Shown here piece by piece: positions 16,873-26,871 of a stretch of DNA of 64,000 bases. Both the position numbers and the translations under genes were made by a program. How positions within the stretch are numbered: position 1 is the first letter of the stretch; every line of letters starts with the position of its first letter. Source of the stretch: Chromobacterium sphagni (GTDB lineage Bacteria; Pseudomonadota; Gammaproteobacteria; Burkholderiales; Chromobacteriaceae); contig NZ_MKCT01000001.1 of assembly GCF_001855555.1 (NCBI RefSeq), forward strand, positions 186,001 through 250,000, in the 5' to 3' direction. The notes below the pieces were generated by a model, which was not told the DNA's origin, made no database searches, and saw only the letters and a list, made by a program, of their open reading frames with translations.

Positions 16873-16906
16873 AATTTCGGTACGGTCAATTTAACGAGGT
16901 GAAATT

Positions 16907-18148
16907 ATGTCACGTTCAGAAGCGCAAAGCTGGTCGCTGGATATCGCGCTGGCGCAAGGGGGCTTCGACGCCCTGCACCCGGAAGGCAAGAACACGCTGT
17001 TGCAGCTGGGCCATGACCCGGCCGATTTCGACGCGGTGTTCGCGCAAGTCAAAAGCGGCGCGATGCTGCCCAAAGCCTGGTCGCAAGTGGCCGCGCGGGC
17101 GGAAAGCCGCGCCGCCCATTACGAACGCGACGGCTACGCCCGCACCGCCGCCGACCTCTACCTTCGCGCCGCCGTGATGTGGGGCCGCGCGCAGTACTCG
17201 ATCTTCAACACCCGCGACCCGCGCAAGGCCGCGCTGCGCGCGCGTTGCGACCACTGCGTGGAGCGCATCGGCGCCTTGCGCGACAACCGGGTGCAGAGAG
17301 TGGCGATTCCATTCGAAGGCGGCCATATCCACGGCCTGCTGCACCTGCCGGAAGGCAAGGCCAGCCAAGCCGCCGCGGTGATCCTGGGACCGGGCATGGA
17401 CATGATCAAGGAGGATTATCTGTACGCCGCCGAGCGCTACTATACTTCGCGCGGCATGGTGGCGCTGTCGATAGAAGGCCCGGGCCAGGGCGAAAGCCGC
17501 GCCGGCGGCCTGATGGTCACGCTGGACAATTACGAGCGCGCGATCAGCGCCTACATCGACTACCTGGCCGCGCGGCCGGAAATCGATGCGACCCGCATCG
17601 GCATGTTCGGCATCAGCATGAGCGGCTATTGGGGGCTGCGCGCGGCCGCCCGCGAGCCCAGGCTGGCGGCGCTAGCGGCCTACGAGGCGGTGGCCGGCGA
17701 CTTCCTCACCATCTTCGAGCGCGCCCAGCCCAGCTTCAAGAAGAACTACATGTATATGAGCGGCTATGGCGACGAGGCGGCGTTCGACCGCGACTTGCGC
17801 GACGCGATGCCGCTGGGCGCGCTGGTGGCCGACATCCGCATCCCCGTGCTGATGGGCATCGGCGAGTTCGACGAGCTGACCCCGCTGGAACAGGCGCTGG
17901 CCTGCTACCAGCGCATCCGCGCCCCCAAGGAGATGCGCGTCTACGAAAACGAATTCCACCCGCTGGGCGGGGTGGCGGCGGAAATCTTCCGCTACGGCGC
18001 AGAATGGCTGGAGCGCGCGCTGAACGGCGATCCGGCGCTGAACCAACCCGGCCGCGACGTCCGCCACTATCTGCAGCGCGACGGCAAAATCGTCGACGGC
18101 AGCGCCAACCCCAGCTGGTGGCTGGGCGCCGACCCGCTGGCCGGCTGA
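16907..18148 (+). CDS. Alpha/beta hydrolase (FrsA/dienelactone-hydrolase-like)
   Basis: The 413-residue cytoplasmic enzyme has an N-terminal helical region of ~130 residues and a C-terminal alpha/beta hydrolase domain. The oxyanion region is VILGPGMDMIKED, the nucleophile elbow is MFGISMSGYWGLR (G-x-S-x-G), the acid is probably in MGIGEFDELTPLEQ, and the catalytic His is in YENEFHPLGG. This architecture occurs in FrsA-like esterases and in C-C bond hydrolases acting on aromatic degradation products. The ribosome site GAGGTGAAATT precedes the ATG. Control by the divergent MarR protein suggests that the substrate, or a related compound, is the inducer. The substrate itself is unknown. Confidence 0.85.
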   Translation: MSRSEAQSWSLDIALAQGGFDALHPEGKNTLLQLGHDPADFDAVFAQVKSGAMLPKAWSQVAARAESRAAHYERDGYARTAADLYLRAAVMWGRAQYSIFNTRDPRKAALRARCDHCVERIGALRDNRVQRVAIPFEGGHIHGLLHLPEGKASQAAAVILGPGMDMIKEDYLYAAERYYTSRGMVALSIEGPGQGESRAGGLMVTLDNYERAISAYIDYLAARPEIDATRIGMFGISMSGYWGLRAAAREPRLAALAAYEAVAGDFLTIFERAQPSFKKNYMYMSGYGDEAAFDRDLRDAMPLGALVADIRIPVLMGIGEFDELTPLEQALACYQRIRAPKEMRVYENEFHPLGGVAAEIFRYGAEWLERALNGDPALNQPGRDVRHYLQRDGKIVDGSANPSWWLGADPLAG

Positions 18149-18163
18149 ACCGCGATGGATGGG

Positions 18164-18189
18164 CAAAAGGCCGGCAACGGCCTTTTATT
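18164..18189 (+). terminator. Terminator after hydrolase gene
   Basis: The stem GGCCG / CGGCC with a GCAA tetraloop, flanked by AAAA and TTTT, lies 16 bases after the stop codon. Confidence 0.75.
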
Positions 18190-18256
18190 TCGTTTGACGC
18201 CCCATGGCGGCTGCACCACACTTCAAGCATACCAATGACATGAAGCGAAGCCCGCG

Positions 18257-18979
18257 ATGCAGCCATCCACAATCCAAGCGCTGGTTTTCGATGTGTTCGG
18301 CACGGTGGTGGATTGGCGCAGCGGCGTGGCGCGCGACGCAGCCGCCTTCCTGCAGCGCCATGGCGCGAAGCAGACCGATGGCTTCGCCTTCGCCGATGCC
18401 TGGCGCCGCCGCTACTCGCCGGCGATGGAGGAGGTCCGCAGCGGACGCCGGCCCTTCACCCGGCTGGACCAACTGCACCGTGAAAACCTGGAGGCCATCC
18501 TGCCCGATTTCGGCCTCGCCGCGACCACGCTGCCGGAGGATGAGCTGAAATGGCTGAACCGCGCCTGGCACCGGCTGGAACCATGGCCGGACGCGGTGGC
18601 CGGGCTGACGCGGCTGAAGGCGCGCTACGCCATCGCCACCCTCAGCAACGGCAACACCAGCCTGATGCTGAACCTGGCCCGCTACGCGGGCCTGCCGTGG
18701 GACGCGATACTGGGCGCGGAGGCTGCGCAAGCCTACAAGCCGGCGCCGCAAGCCTATCTGCGCACGCTGGAGCTGCTGGACCTGCGGCCGGAGCAAGTCT
18801 GCCTGGTGGCGGCCCACAACTACGATCTGACAGCCGCCCGCGGCCACGGCCTGAAAACCGCCTTCGTCGCCCGCCCGCTGGAGTTCGGCCCCGGCCAACG
18901 CACCGACCTTGCGCCGGAGCAGGATTGGGACTGGGTGGCGCCCGACTTCAGGCAGCTGGCGGAGCTGCTGGGAGCCTAA
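18257..18979 (+). CDS. Type II (S)-2-haloacid dehalogenase-like HAD hydrolase
   Basis: The 240-residue protein is a HAD-superfamily hydrolase close to L-2-haloacid dehalogenases. Motif I is LVFDVFGTVVDWRSG with the nucleophilic Asp, motif II is ATLSNGNTSLML, the Lys of motif III is in AQAYKPAPQAYLR, and motif IV is VCLVAAHNYDLTAARGHG. The SNGN and KPAP signatures are those of the dehalogenase group rather than of phosphatases. It would release halide from 2-haloalkanoic acids, but true substrates in a soil or water bacterium may differ. The gene is convergent with the condensin operon, with a gap of only 12 bases. Confidence 0.88.
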   Translation: MQPSTIQALVFDVFGTVVDWRSGVARDAAAFLQRHGAKQTDGFAFADAWRRRYSPAMEEVRSGRRPFTRLDQLHRENLEAILPDFGLAATTLPEDELKWLNRAWHRLEPWPDAVAGLTRLKARYAIATLSNGNTSLMLNLARYAGLPWDAILGAEAAQAYKPAPQAYLRTLELLDLRPEQVCLVAAHNYDLTAARGHGLKTAFVARPLEFGPGQRTDLAPEQDWDWVAPDFRQLAELLGA

Positions 18980-18991
18980 GCTCCCCCAGCC

Positions 18992-21814
18992 TCAGCCCTC
19001 CCCGGAGTCCTTCACCGGTTCATCCAGGCGCCGCCGCGTCTGCAGTATCGGCGGCGCCCACTGCTCGCCGGGCCGCTTCTTGCGGGTGGCCAGCGTCAGC
19101 TCGGACGGGGCGAAGATATTGATGTTGTGCGTGTTGGGCGTGGTGATCAGGTATTGAGCCTCGGTTGCCTTCAAAAAGCCGGCCACGCGGTCGATGTTGA
19201 AGATATCGAGGTGGGCGAACGGTTCATCGATGAAGACGAAGCCGGACGGGTTGGACTCGTCCATCATCAGGCCGATCAGCAGGATCAGCGACTTCATCAC
19301 CTGCTGGCCGCCGGAGGCCTCGCCGTCGTTCATGCCCATCATGCCCTTCTGGTCGAAGTTGAACTTCAACACCAGCCCGGCCTGGGCCAGCACCGCGTCG
19401 TCGTTCTCCAGCTTGGGCAATTCCACTTCCACCTGGATGCCCGCCAGCTCGCCCAACCGCTTCACATTGTGGCCGTAGGCGCGCACGGTGGCGCGCAGCT
19501 TGCCCATATAGGCGGCGCGCGCCTCGTCGGTGAGTTCGCGCGAACGGTCCACTTCGCTCTGGCGCCGCTGGCGCTCGCGGTCTAGCGAGGTCAGGTCCTC
19601 CACCAGCTTGTCCTTCAGCGCCAGCACCGAATCATCCTGCTCCCAGTCGCCGTTCTGCAGTCGCTCCTCCAGATAGTTCAGCTGATGGCGGGCGTCGGCG
19701 GCGGTGTCGAACTCGTCTTCCAGCGCCGCGACGTTTTCCGCCGCCAGCGCATCGGCCGGCAGCCTTTGCATCCATTCGCGCAGCTCGGACAACAACCGGC
19801 GCAGTTGGCGGCGCGCCTGTTCCACTTCCTGCTGCTTGTGCTGGAATTTGCCCAGGCTTTCCTGCTCGCGCTGGCAGACGCGGTCGTGCGCCAGCCGCGC
19901 GTCGCCGTAGCGGGCGTCGGCCGCCTCCTTTTCAGCGCTGGCGTCGGCCAAGGCCGCGCCCAGCCGGGCCACTTCCTGCTCCAGCCCCTGCTTGCGCGCC
20001 TCCAGCGCGGCGAATTCCTCGGCGCGGCTGTCCAGCATGCGGATGGCGTCCATGCCGCCCAGGTACTCGGCCAGTCCGGCCGCCTCGCGCGTCACCGCCA
20101 CCAGCCGCTCCTCATCGGCCAGGATGCGGACGTTCAGCGCCTTCAGCTCGTCGCGCACCGCCAACAGCCGCGATTGCCTCGCCGCCTCGCCGAAAGCGTA
20201 CTCGTGCGCCGGCACGCCGATGTGGCGCGCGCCGCGCCGCTCGCGGAAATAGCCGTCGCGGGTGATCCAGTCGCCGTCCACGTCGGCGCCGTGCTGGGCG
20301 CTGTCCACCCGCGTCACGCTGTTCATCTGGCGATAAAGCCAGTCCGGCGCATCGGCGGAGAAGCGCACCACTTCCAGCAGGCTGCCGTGGTTGGCGCGCG
20401 GCGGCGAGGAGCGCTCCGGCACCACGAAATGGCGGTAGCGCAGCTTCTCGCCTATGCGCCAGGCCTCGCGGCGATCGGCTTCCCGGTCCAGCAGCACGAC
20501 ATGGCGATAGCCGCGCAGCAGCGCTTCCACCGCGCCCTGCCAGTTGGAGTCCATCACTTCCACGATGTCGGACAGCATGGCGTGCTGGATGCCGGCCTCG
20601 TCCAGCGCCGCCTTGAACTGGCGCACGTCCTCCGGCGAGCGGCCGCGGCCTATCTCCAGCGCCTGCAGGTGTTCCGAGCTTTCCTGGCGCTGCTTTTTCA
20701 ACCCGCGCAGGCCGTCCTTCAACTGCTCGGCCTCGCCGCGCAGCGCGGCCAGCTTGTCGGCCAGGCCGGCGGCGTCGGCGCCGTATTCCTTGCCGGCCAG
20801 CGCCTGCAACCGGTCGCGCTCCTTCAACTGGCCGGCCACGCTGGCGTGCTCGCCCTTGGCCGCCATGAAAGCCTCCTGCGCGCCGGCGCGGGCGGTTTCC
20901 GCCGCCTGGCGGGCTTCGGCGGCGCTGACTTCGGCCGCTTTCAGCTTGGCCACCAGCTGCAGCGTGTCGGCATGCTCGCCCAGCGCCTGGTTGAGCACGC
21001 GGTAGCTGGCGCGGTAGCCGTTCCAGACATTGCCGAAGGAGGCCTTGGCGTCCAGATAGGCCAGCACCGGCAGCGCCTCGTCGCGCAGCCTGGCGATGCC
21101 GGTTTGCAGCTGCCGCCATTCCAGATAACGGTTGGCGCGGGTCTTCATCGCCTCCACCCTCACCTGCAGCGCCTCTTCCTGGCGGCCCAGCGTGTCCAGC
21201 TCCAGCTCGGTGGCGCGCTGTTCGTCGCGGGCGCGCTGGTAGTTGTCCATCACGTCCTTGTCGCCGAACACCTGGAACACCAGGTCCAGCAATTGGCGCG
21301 GGCTGTATTCGGTCAGTTTGTCGGTATCGCCCTGCTCCAGCGCCAGCACCTCGGCCACCGCCGGCGTCAGGCCGGCCGCTTCCAGCCGGCGGCGGTATTC
21401 CTGCACGCCCAGCCATTGCGCCTGGCCCTCGGCATGCTCCAGCGCGATGTCGCCGTCCAGGATCGCGTAATGGCGCACCCAGTCGCCGCCTTGCTTCTTG
21501 ATGCGGCACAGCAGCGTCACCGACTCCGACACAATCGGAAAGAACGGCGTGGGATACAGGCCGCCGCTTGGCCGCCTAGGGTTGTCCACCACGCCGCGCA
21601 GGTAGGCGAAGGCTTCCTTGTTGTTGCGCACGTAGCGCTTGTAGTCGCGCTTGCCGGAGCACTTGATGGCCAGCAGCGTGCGCATCGCGTCCAGCAAGGT
21701 GGTCTTGCCGGAGCCGTTGGGACCGATGATGGTGACGATCTGCGCGTCCAGCGGCACGGTCAGCCGCTGCCAGAAGTCCCAGTGCACCATTTCGACGGAT
21801 TTCATCTGGAACAT
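18992..21814 (-). CDS. SMC-like ATPase of an Mks/MukB-type condensin
   Basis: The 940-residue protein has the SMC plan. Walker A GPNGSGKT lies at residues 31-38, a long coiled coil follows with a presumed hinge near 430-520, and a C-terminal head carries the signature GGQQVMKSLILLIG and Walker B GFVFIDEPFAHLD. The signature SGGQQ departs from LSGGE of bacterial Smc and suits the MukB/MksB/JetC side of the family. It would form a DNA-loop-extruding complex with the two upstream products. The ATG overlaps the stop of the preceding gene, so the three genes are translationally coupled. At 940 residues it is shorter than MukB (~1,480), with shorter arms. No JetD/MksG nuclease follows. Confidence 0.75.
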   Translation of the reverse strand: MFQMKSVEMVHWDFWQRLTVPLDAQIVTIIGPNGSGKTTLLDAMRTLLAIKCSGKRDYKRYVRNNKEAFAYLRGVVDNPRRPSGGLYPTPFFPIVSESVTLLCRIKKQGGDWVRHYAILDGDIALEHAEGQAQWLGVQEYRRRLEAAGLTPAVAEVLALEQGDTDKLTEYSPRQLLDLVFQVFGDKDVMDNYQRARDEQRATELELDTLGRQEEALQVRVEAMKTRANRYLEWRQLQTGIARLRDEALPVLAYLDAKASFGNVWNGYRASYRVLNQALGEHADTLQLVAKLKAAEVSAAEARQAAETARAGAQEAFMAAKGEHASVAGQLKERDRLQALAGKEYGADAAGLADKLAALRGEAEQLKDGLRGLKKQRQESSEHLQALEIGRGRSPEDVRQFKAALDEAGIQHAMLSDIVEVMDSNWQGAVEALLRGYRHVVLLDREADRREAWRIGEKLRYRHFVVPERSSPPRANHGSLLEVVRFSADAPDWLYRQMNSVTRVDSAQHGADVDGDWITRDGYFRERRGARHIGVPAHEYAFGEAARQSRLLAVRDELKALNVRILADEERLVAVTREAAGLAEYLGGMDAIRMLDSRAEEFAALEARKQGLEQEVARLGAALADASAEKEAADARYGDARLAHDRVCQREQESLGKFQHKQQEVEQARRQLRRLLSELREWMQRLPADALAAENVAALEDEFDTAADARHQLNYLEERLQNGDWEQDDSVLALKDKLVEDLTSLDRERQRRQSEVDRSRELTDEARAAYMGKLRATVRAYGHNVKRLGELAGIQVEVELPKLENDDAVLAQAGLVLKFNFDQKGMMGMNDGEASGGQQVMKSLILLIGLMMDESNPSGFVFIDEPFAHLDIFNIDRVAGFLKATEAQYLITTPNTHNINIFAPSELTLATRKKRPGEQWAPPILQTRRRLDEPVKDSGEG

Positions 21815-22584
21815 CAGCGCGTCTCCTCGTCCGCCGCGTCGTCCGGCGGCAGGTCAAACAAGGGGCCGGCCGACTCGACATCGTCCGCCCCGATTTCATC
21901 CTCACTGTCGCCGGCCAGCTCGTCCGGCGCGCGCTTGTCCGCCAGCGCCTCGCGGCCCTCGCGCCGCAGCAGCACGTCAGACAGCGCGCCCTCGATGATG
22001 CGCGGCGCCAGCTGGGCGTAGTCGATCATCAGGTCCAGCATCGGCCCCTCGTCCAGCCAGCGGTTGCGGCGCACGATGAAGCCCAGGTTGACCAGCCGGC
22101 CCAGATTCGCTGCGAAGCGGGTGCGGCCGCCCAGCGCCTTGCCGAAGTCGGCGTACAGCGCGTCCTCGGATACGCCGGTGGAGACGGTTTCGCCGGTTTC
22201 CAGCGGCTTTTGCGCGCCGAACATGTCGCTCTGGCTTTCCTTGCCGGCCTCGACCCGGGCGATCTGCCTCTCGCGCTTGGGCAGGATGATCAGCGCCCAC
22301 AGGATCACCAGCAGCGCCACGCCGTCGCGCGGCAGGCCCAGATTGTTGTTGAGCCAGGCGTCGCCCGAGCCGAACACCGGCTCGGTCATTTCCGGCAGCA
22401 GCGCCACCGCGATGTATTCGGCGTAGGGGTTCTCCACCAGGCGCAGGCCGACGGCGGCCAGACTCTTGTCCAGCTCCTGGCGGAAGATGTCGTCCAGCAG
22501 CGCCTTCCTGGCCAGCGCGTCGGCGCGCGGCACCACGCGCTGGGCCAATAGCCGGGCGGTGAGGGTCTTGATTTCGTGTTCCAT
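21814..22584 (-). CDS. MksE/JetB-like KITE subunit
   Basis: I place the start at the ATG at 22584 (MEHEIKTLTARLLAQR) after AAAGAAG; a longer open frame upstream overlaps the previous gene in another frame. The 256-residue product has winged-helix character: ALYADFGKALGGRTRFAANL and VNLGFIVRRNRWLDEGPMLD, and an acidic C-terminal tail. Position between a kleisin-like and an SMC-like gene is the main reason for calling it the KITE partner (MksE/JetB). Such dimers bind the kleisin and clamp DNA. Sequence alone would not identify it. Confidence 0.6.
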   Translation of the reverse strand: MEHEIKTLTARLLAQRVVPRADALARKALLDDIFRQELDKSLAAVGLRLVENPYAEYIAVALLPEMTEPVFGSGDAWLNNNLGLPRDGVALLVILWALIILPKRERQIARVEAGKESQSDMFGAQKPLETGETVSTGVSEDALYADFGKALGGRTRFAANLGRLVNLGFIVRRNRWLDEGPMLDLMIDYAQLAPRIIEGALSDVLLRREGREALADKRAPDELAGDSEDEIGADDVESAGPLFDLPPDDAADEETR

Positions 22585-22636
22585 ATGCTTCTTTATCTTG
22601 TGCGGGCGCACCGCTCGTTCGGCGCGGCCCCGGCCG

Positions 22637-23914
22637 TCACCGGTCCTGTTGCTGGCTGCCGTTCGCCACCAGCCGAGCGTCGGACAGCGTCGCCACTTCC
22701 GGGTGGTCGGGATGAATGACATCCTCGCCGCCATGCAGGCTGAACGGCAGCTTGGCCAGCGCGGCCACTATGCTCTGGTCGTTGCTGGTTTCCGGGTCGC
22801 CGATCAGCGACAGCAGCGACAGGCGGTAGGCGGTTTCGTTGTAGCTGTCAGCCAGCACCGCCGTTCCGATATGCGCGTCGGCGCGTCCGCTCATGCCCAG
22901 CTCCAGCAGCAGGTCGTACATCGCCTCCGCTTCCAGCAAGCGCTCCATTTCCGGCGCGTCGGACAGCGGCGCCGCCTCACCGCCGGGCAGGATGTGCTCG
23001 CCGGCCTTGGCGCGTTCGCGCGCCAGCAGTTCGAATTCGGCCACATCGGCCAATTCCGGCGTGGACAGGAAGGCGGGCTCGGGATTGATGGCCAGGCAGC
23101 CATCCAGCCTGTCGGCCAGCTGGCCCACCGCCAGGTGGCGCAGCCAGTCGGCGATGTCGGTAGAGGTGAGGCCGGAGCCGCCCAGATGCACGCGCTGCGA
23201 AGCCAGCTGCGCCAACCGGCGCTCAAAGGTGCCGGCCAGCGCCAGCATCCGGCTTTGCGCCAGCGCGATGGCCTGCGCCTGGTTCAGCACCAGCAGGCTG
23301 AGCGTATCGTCCTGGGTCAGGCCCTTCACCACCTCGGTGGACTTGGCCACCCAGCGCCACACCGCCTCCAGCCGGTGCTGGGCGGCGCGGATGCGGAATT
23401 CCGACTGCGACTCCAGCGCCTCCTCGAATTCCGCGTACAGCTCGTTCAGCCGCGCCAGCAGGTGCCTGAGCGCCTCGTCCGACACCTGGCCCACCGCTTG
23501 GCCGGCCGCCACCTGGCTGGCGAGATAGCCCAGTTCGACGTCGTCGCCGGAAAAATCGATGATGGTGGCCAGCGCCGCCAGCGCCACCCGCGCGCCCTCG
23601 GACAGCTGGTAGACGCCGCCGTCGCTGTCGTACACCAGCAACTCGCCTTCGCGCAGACGCCCCAGAATGGTGGCCAATTTGGTATCGTTAAGATAGGAGA
23701 AGCGCTGGGCGATTTCCTGCGGCGTCCACAGCGGCGCCTCGGCGCGGCCGCCCAGTTCGCGCAGCACCAGGAGGCGCATCAGCACTTCCTCGTCGCCGCC
23801 ACGGAACAGCGTGACGAATACGGACAGATAAGACCAGGCCCCCTGCAGCCGCGATACCGCCTGCAGCGAGCCAGGCTCGATGCCGGGCTGGAAGAAATCG
23901 GACAATGAATCCAA
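22637..23914 (-). CDS. MksF/JetA-like kleisin subunit
   Basis: This is the first gene of the condensin operon. The start appears to be a TTG at 23914 with GGAG ten bases upstream. The 425-residue protein has an N-terminal winged helix (LWTPQEIAQRFSYLNDTKLA, LREGELLVYDSDGGVYQLS), a helical middle (LNELYAEFEEALESQSEFRI), and a C-terminal region that would contact the SMC head. This matches the layout of MukF/MksF proteins, which bridge the two ATPase heads. The operon order kleisin, KITE, SMC is that of mksFEB and jetABC. Confidence 0.62.
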   Translation of the reverse strand: MDSLSDFFQPGIEPGSLQAVSRLQGAWSYLSVFVTLFRGGDEEVLMRLLVLRELGGRAEAPLWTPQEIAQRFSYLNDTKLATILGRLREGELLVYDSDGGVYQLSEGARVALAALATIIDFSGDDVELGYLASQVAAGQAVGQVSDEALRHLLARLNELYAEFEEALESQSEFRIRAAQHRLEAVWRWVAKSTEVVKGLTQDDTLSLLVLNQAQAIALAQSRMLALAGTFERRLAQLASQRVHLGGSGLTSTDIADWLRHLAVGQLADRLDGCLAINPEPAFLSTPELADVAEFELLARERAKAGEHILPGGEAAPLSDAPEMERLLEAEAMYDLLLELGMSGRADAHIGTAVLADSYNETAYRLSLLSLIGDPETSNDQSIVAALAKLPFSLHGGEDVIHPDHPEVATLSDARLVANGSQQQDR

Positions 23915-24033
23915 ACGCGCTCCACAAGCTGGGATGAATCAAAGCAGCGATTGTCCCGACCGTCTGCCGCTTAGTCAACGCGGCGGCGCGTTTTATCGAG
24001 CCGGCAAACATAACAATTTATAAAGGAGACGCC

Positions 24034-25161
24034 ATGCAAACCCGCCATCATCCGCTGCTGTCGCCCAGTCTGGGCAGCCAGCGCAGCCTCGTCAGCTTTC
24101 ACTTCGGTCAGCCCGGCCACGGCGAGAAGGTGCACATCCAGGCCAGCCTGCACGCCGACGAGCTGCCGGGCATGTTGGTGGCCTGGCACCTGAAACAGCG
24201 GCTGCTGCAGCTGGAAAGCGAAGGCGCCATCCTGGGAGAAATCGCCGTGCTGCCGGTCGCCAACCCGATAGGCCTGAACCAGAATCTGAGCAGCCGGCTG
24301 CAGGGCCGTTTCGAACTGATGAGCGGCCAGAACTTCAACCGCCACTACCTGGCCTTGGCCGAACCGGTGTCCGCCGCCGTATTCGGCAAGCTGGGCGGCG
24401 ACGCCAAGGCCAATACCCGGCTGATCCGCGCCGCGATGAAGGCGGAGTTGGCGCGCTATCAGGCCCAGAGCGAGCTGCAATCGCTGCGCCACGCGCTGCA
24501 CAGCCTGGCCTGCGACGCCGACATCATGCTGGACCTGCACTGCGACAGCCGCGCCGACATCCACCTGTACACCGGCACGCCGCTGTGGGAGCAGTGCGAG
24601 CCGTTGGCGCGCTATCTGGGCGTCTGCGCCAGCCTGCTGGCGGAAGACTCCGGCGACTACCCTTTCGACGAAGCCTGCAGCCAGCCGTGGTGGCAGCTGC
24701 GCGACCTGGCCGCCAAGGCCGGCCTGTCCGCTCCGATTGAGATGGCCTGCCTGGCCGTCACCATCGAATTGCGCGGCGAAAACGACGTCAACCACGAATA
24801 CGCCGCCCGCGACGCCGACGGCATCATCCACTTCCTGCAGCACCGCGGCGTGATCGCCGGCGGCGCGCCGCGTCTGCCACCTCTGCGCCACCCCGCCACC
24901 CCGCTGGCCGGATCGGAAGACCTGCTGGCGCCGCACGCCGGCGTGGTGGTGTACCACGCCGAGCCGGGCAGCCAACTGGCCCCAGGCGACCTGGTGGCCG
25001 ACGTGATCGACCCGCTGCGCGACATCTCCAGCCAGGTGCGCACCCAGCGCGGCGGCGTGCTGTACGCCACCAGCGACCGGCCCTACGCCACCGCGGGCCT
25101 CGGCATCGCCCGGGTGGCGGGCAGCACCGCCTTCAAGCAGGGCAAGCTGTTGACCGCCTGA
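24034..25161 (+). CDS. Succinylglutamate desuccinylase/aspartoacylase family zinc hydrolase
   Basis: The 375-residue enzyme belongs to the M14-like AstE/ASPA group. The zinc site is visible as HIQASLHADELPG (H-x-x-E) near residue 45 and DLHCDSRADIHLYTG near residue 170, and the general base Glu is in LAVTIELRGENDVNHE. Members remove acyl groups from amino acids or small peptides. The C-terminal domain (GVVVYHAEPGSQLAPGDLVA) is a biotinyl-lipoyl-like barrel common in this family. AAAGGAG precedes the ATG. No arginine-succinyltransferase genes are nearby, so it is probably not AstE itself. Divergent from the condensin operon. Confidence 0.85.
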   Translation: MQTRHHPLLSPSLGSQRSLVSFHFGQPGHGEKVHIQASLHADELPGMLVAWHLKQRLLQLESEGAILGEIAVLPVANPIGLNQNLSSRLQGRFELMSGQNFNRHYLALAEPVSAAVFGKLGGDAKANTRLIRAAMKAELARYQAQSELQSLRHALHSLACDADIMLDLHCDSRADIHLYTGTPLWEQCEPLARYLGVCASLLAEDSGDYPFDEACSQPWWQLRDLAAKAGLSAPIEMACLAVTIELRGENDVNHEYAARDADGIIHFLQHRGVIAGGAPRLPPLRHPATPLAGSEDLLAPHAGVVVYHAEPGSQLAPGDLVADVIDPLRDISSQVRTQRGGVLYATSDRPYATAGLGIARVAGSTAFKQGKLLTA

Positions 25162-25223
25162 TGGAATTTTTGCCGGCGGCGGCCATCCAACCGCTTTTGA
25201 TCCGCCGCCGCATGGCCGCCACC

Positions 25224-25688
25224 ATGAAACTTCGATACCTCGCCCTATTGCCCATCCTGCTGTTTCCGCTGCTGTCCGCGCCGCCCGCCCGGGCCGGCGA
25301 CACGGCAACCGCGGTATTCGCCGAACTGCCGGCCCAACCGGCCTACCACGCCGCCTGGCAAACCATGCTGGCCGGCGAAAAGAAGGTGCCGCGCTGGCTG
25401 AGCCAGGCGCGCGCCACCAGCGCGCCGTATCACCCGGTGCGAATAAAAGACAAGGATTACCTGGCCGGCGAGATGTGCAAACCGCACGACTGCAGCGCCA
25501 GCCGCTTCTACGGCATGTTCGGCGCCGACAAGCGCCAGGCCTGGGGGCTGCTGGTGACGGTGGCCGACGCCCCGGACGCGATGGAGCATCCGGCCCGCCA
25601 CGCCCGCTACCGCTGGTTCGGCAAGCCGAGCGCCAAGCTCAAGGCCTATCTCAACGATCAGCTGAAAGCCGATCCCAACTGGAAATGA
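25224..25688 (+). CDS. ivy: Ivy-type inhibitor of vertebrate C-type lysozyme
   Basis: The ATG at 25224 gives a 154-residue protein with a signal peptide (MKLRYLALLPILLFPLLSAP, then ARAG). The mature protein carries CKPHDCSASRFYGMF, the conserved loop of Ivy proteins that plugs the lysozyme active site, followed by KRQAWGLLVTVADAP. It would act in the periplasm and protect peptidoglycan from host or competitor lysozymes. The longer open frame starting at 25161 lacks a ribosome site and would disrupt the signal peptide. It is overlapped by the DUF333 gene and probably co-transcribed with it. Confidence 0.85.
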   Translation: MKLRYLALLPILLFPLLSAPPARAGDTATAVFAELPAQPAYHAAWQTMLAGEKKVPRWLSQARATSAPYHPVRIKDKDYLAGEMCKPHDCSASRFYGMFGADKRQAWGLLVTVADAPDAMEHPARHARYRWFGKPSAKLKAYLNDQLKADPNWK

Positions 25689-25930
25689 AAATGACGAAGA
25701 TTCTGACCACCGCCGCGCTGGCGCTGGGCCTCGCCGCCTGCGCGCAAACCTCCCCCACCCCGCCGCGCCCGGTGGGCATGGCCAACCCGGCCTCGGTGTA
25801 CTGCGTGCAGCAAGGCGGCAAGCTGATTCCGCAAAAAGACGCCAGCGGCGGCGAATACGCGCTGTGCCGGCTGCCGGACGGACGCGAGATTGAAGAGTGG
25901 GCCTATTTCCGCGAGAAGCATCCGGGCTGA
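25685..25930 (+). CDS. DUF333 lipoprotein
   Basis: The ATG overlaps the ivy stop (ATGA), so translation is coupled. The 81-residue product has a lipoprotein signal (TTAALALGLAAC) and a short DUF333 domain: NPASVYCVQQGGKLIPQKDA, then GEYALCRLPDGREIEEWAYF. Proteins of this family are small outer-membrane or periplasmic lipoproteins, some once annotated as hemolysins without good evidence. Pairing with Ivy suggests a role in envelope defence, which is inference only. Confidence 0.85.
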   Translation: MKMTKILTTAALALGLAACAQTSPTPPRPVGMANPASVYCVQQGGKLIPQKDASGGEYALCRLPDGREIEEWAYFREKHPG

Positions 25931-26025
25931 AGCGCCGGCTCGCCGGAGAGCCCGGGATGGTCGCCGGACGACTTATCCACAGAAATCCGCAAATTCAAAA
26001 GTTACCCACAGCAACAGACAAAAAC

Positions 26026-26056
26026 AAACCCGCCGGCTGACAGCTCCGGCGGGTTT
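26026..26056. terminator. Terminator between convergent units
   Basis: AAACCCGCCGG pairs with CCGGCGGGTTT around a nine-base loop. The stem is flanked by A- and T-rich sequence, serving the DUF333 gene and the convergent transporter operon. Confidence 0.85.
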
Positions 26057-26081
26057 CCTACCCCCTTGGGCAGGGATAGTT

Positions 26082-26849
<768 letters not shown>

Positions 26850-26871
26850 CTTAAAGATTCCCCAGTAATTC

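Noticed and set aside
18992-23914. A complete Wadjet (JetABCD) plasmid-defence system
   Set aside because: The JetD nuclease gene is missing on both sides, so only a three-subunit condensin can be supported.
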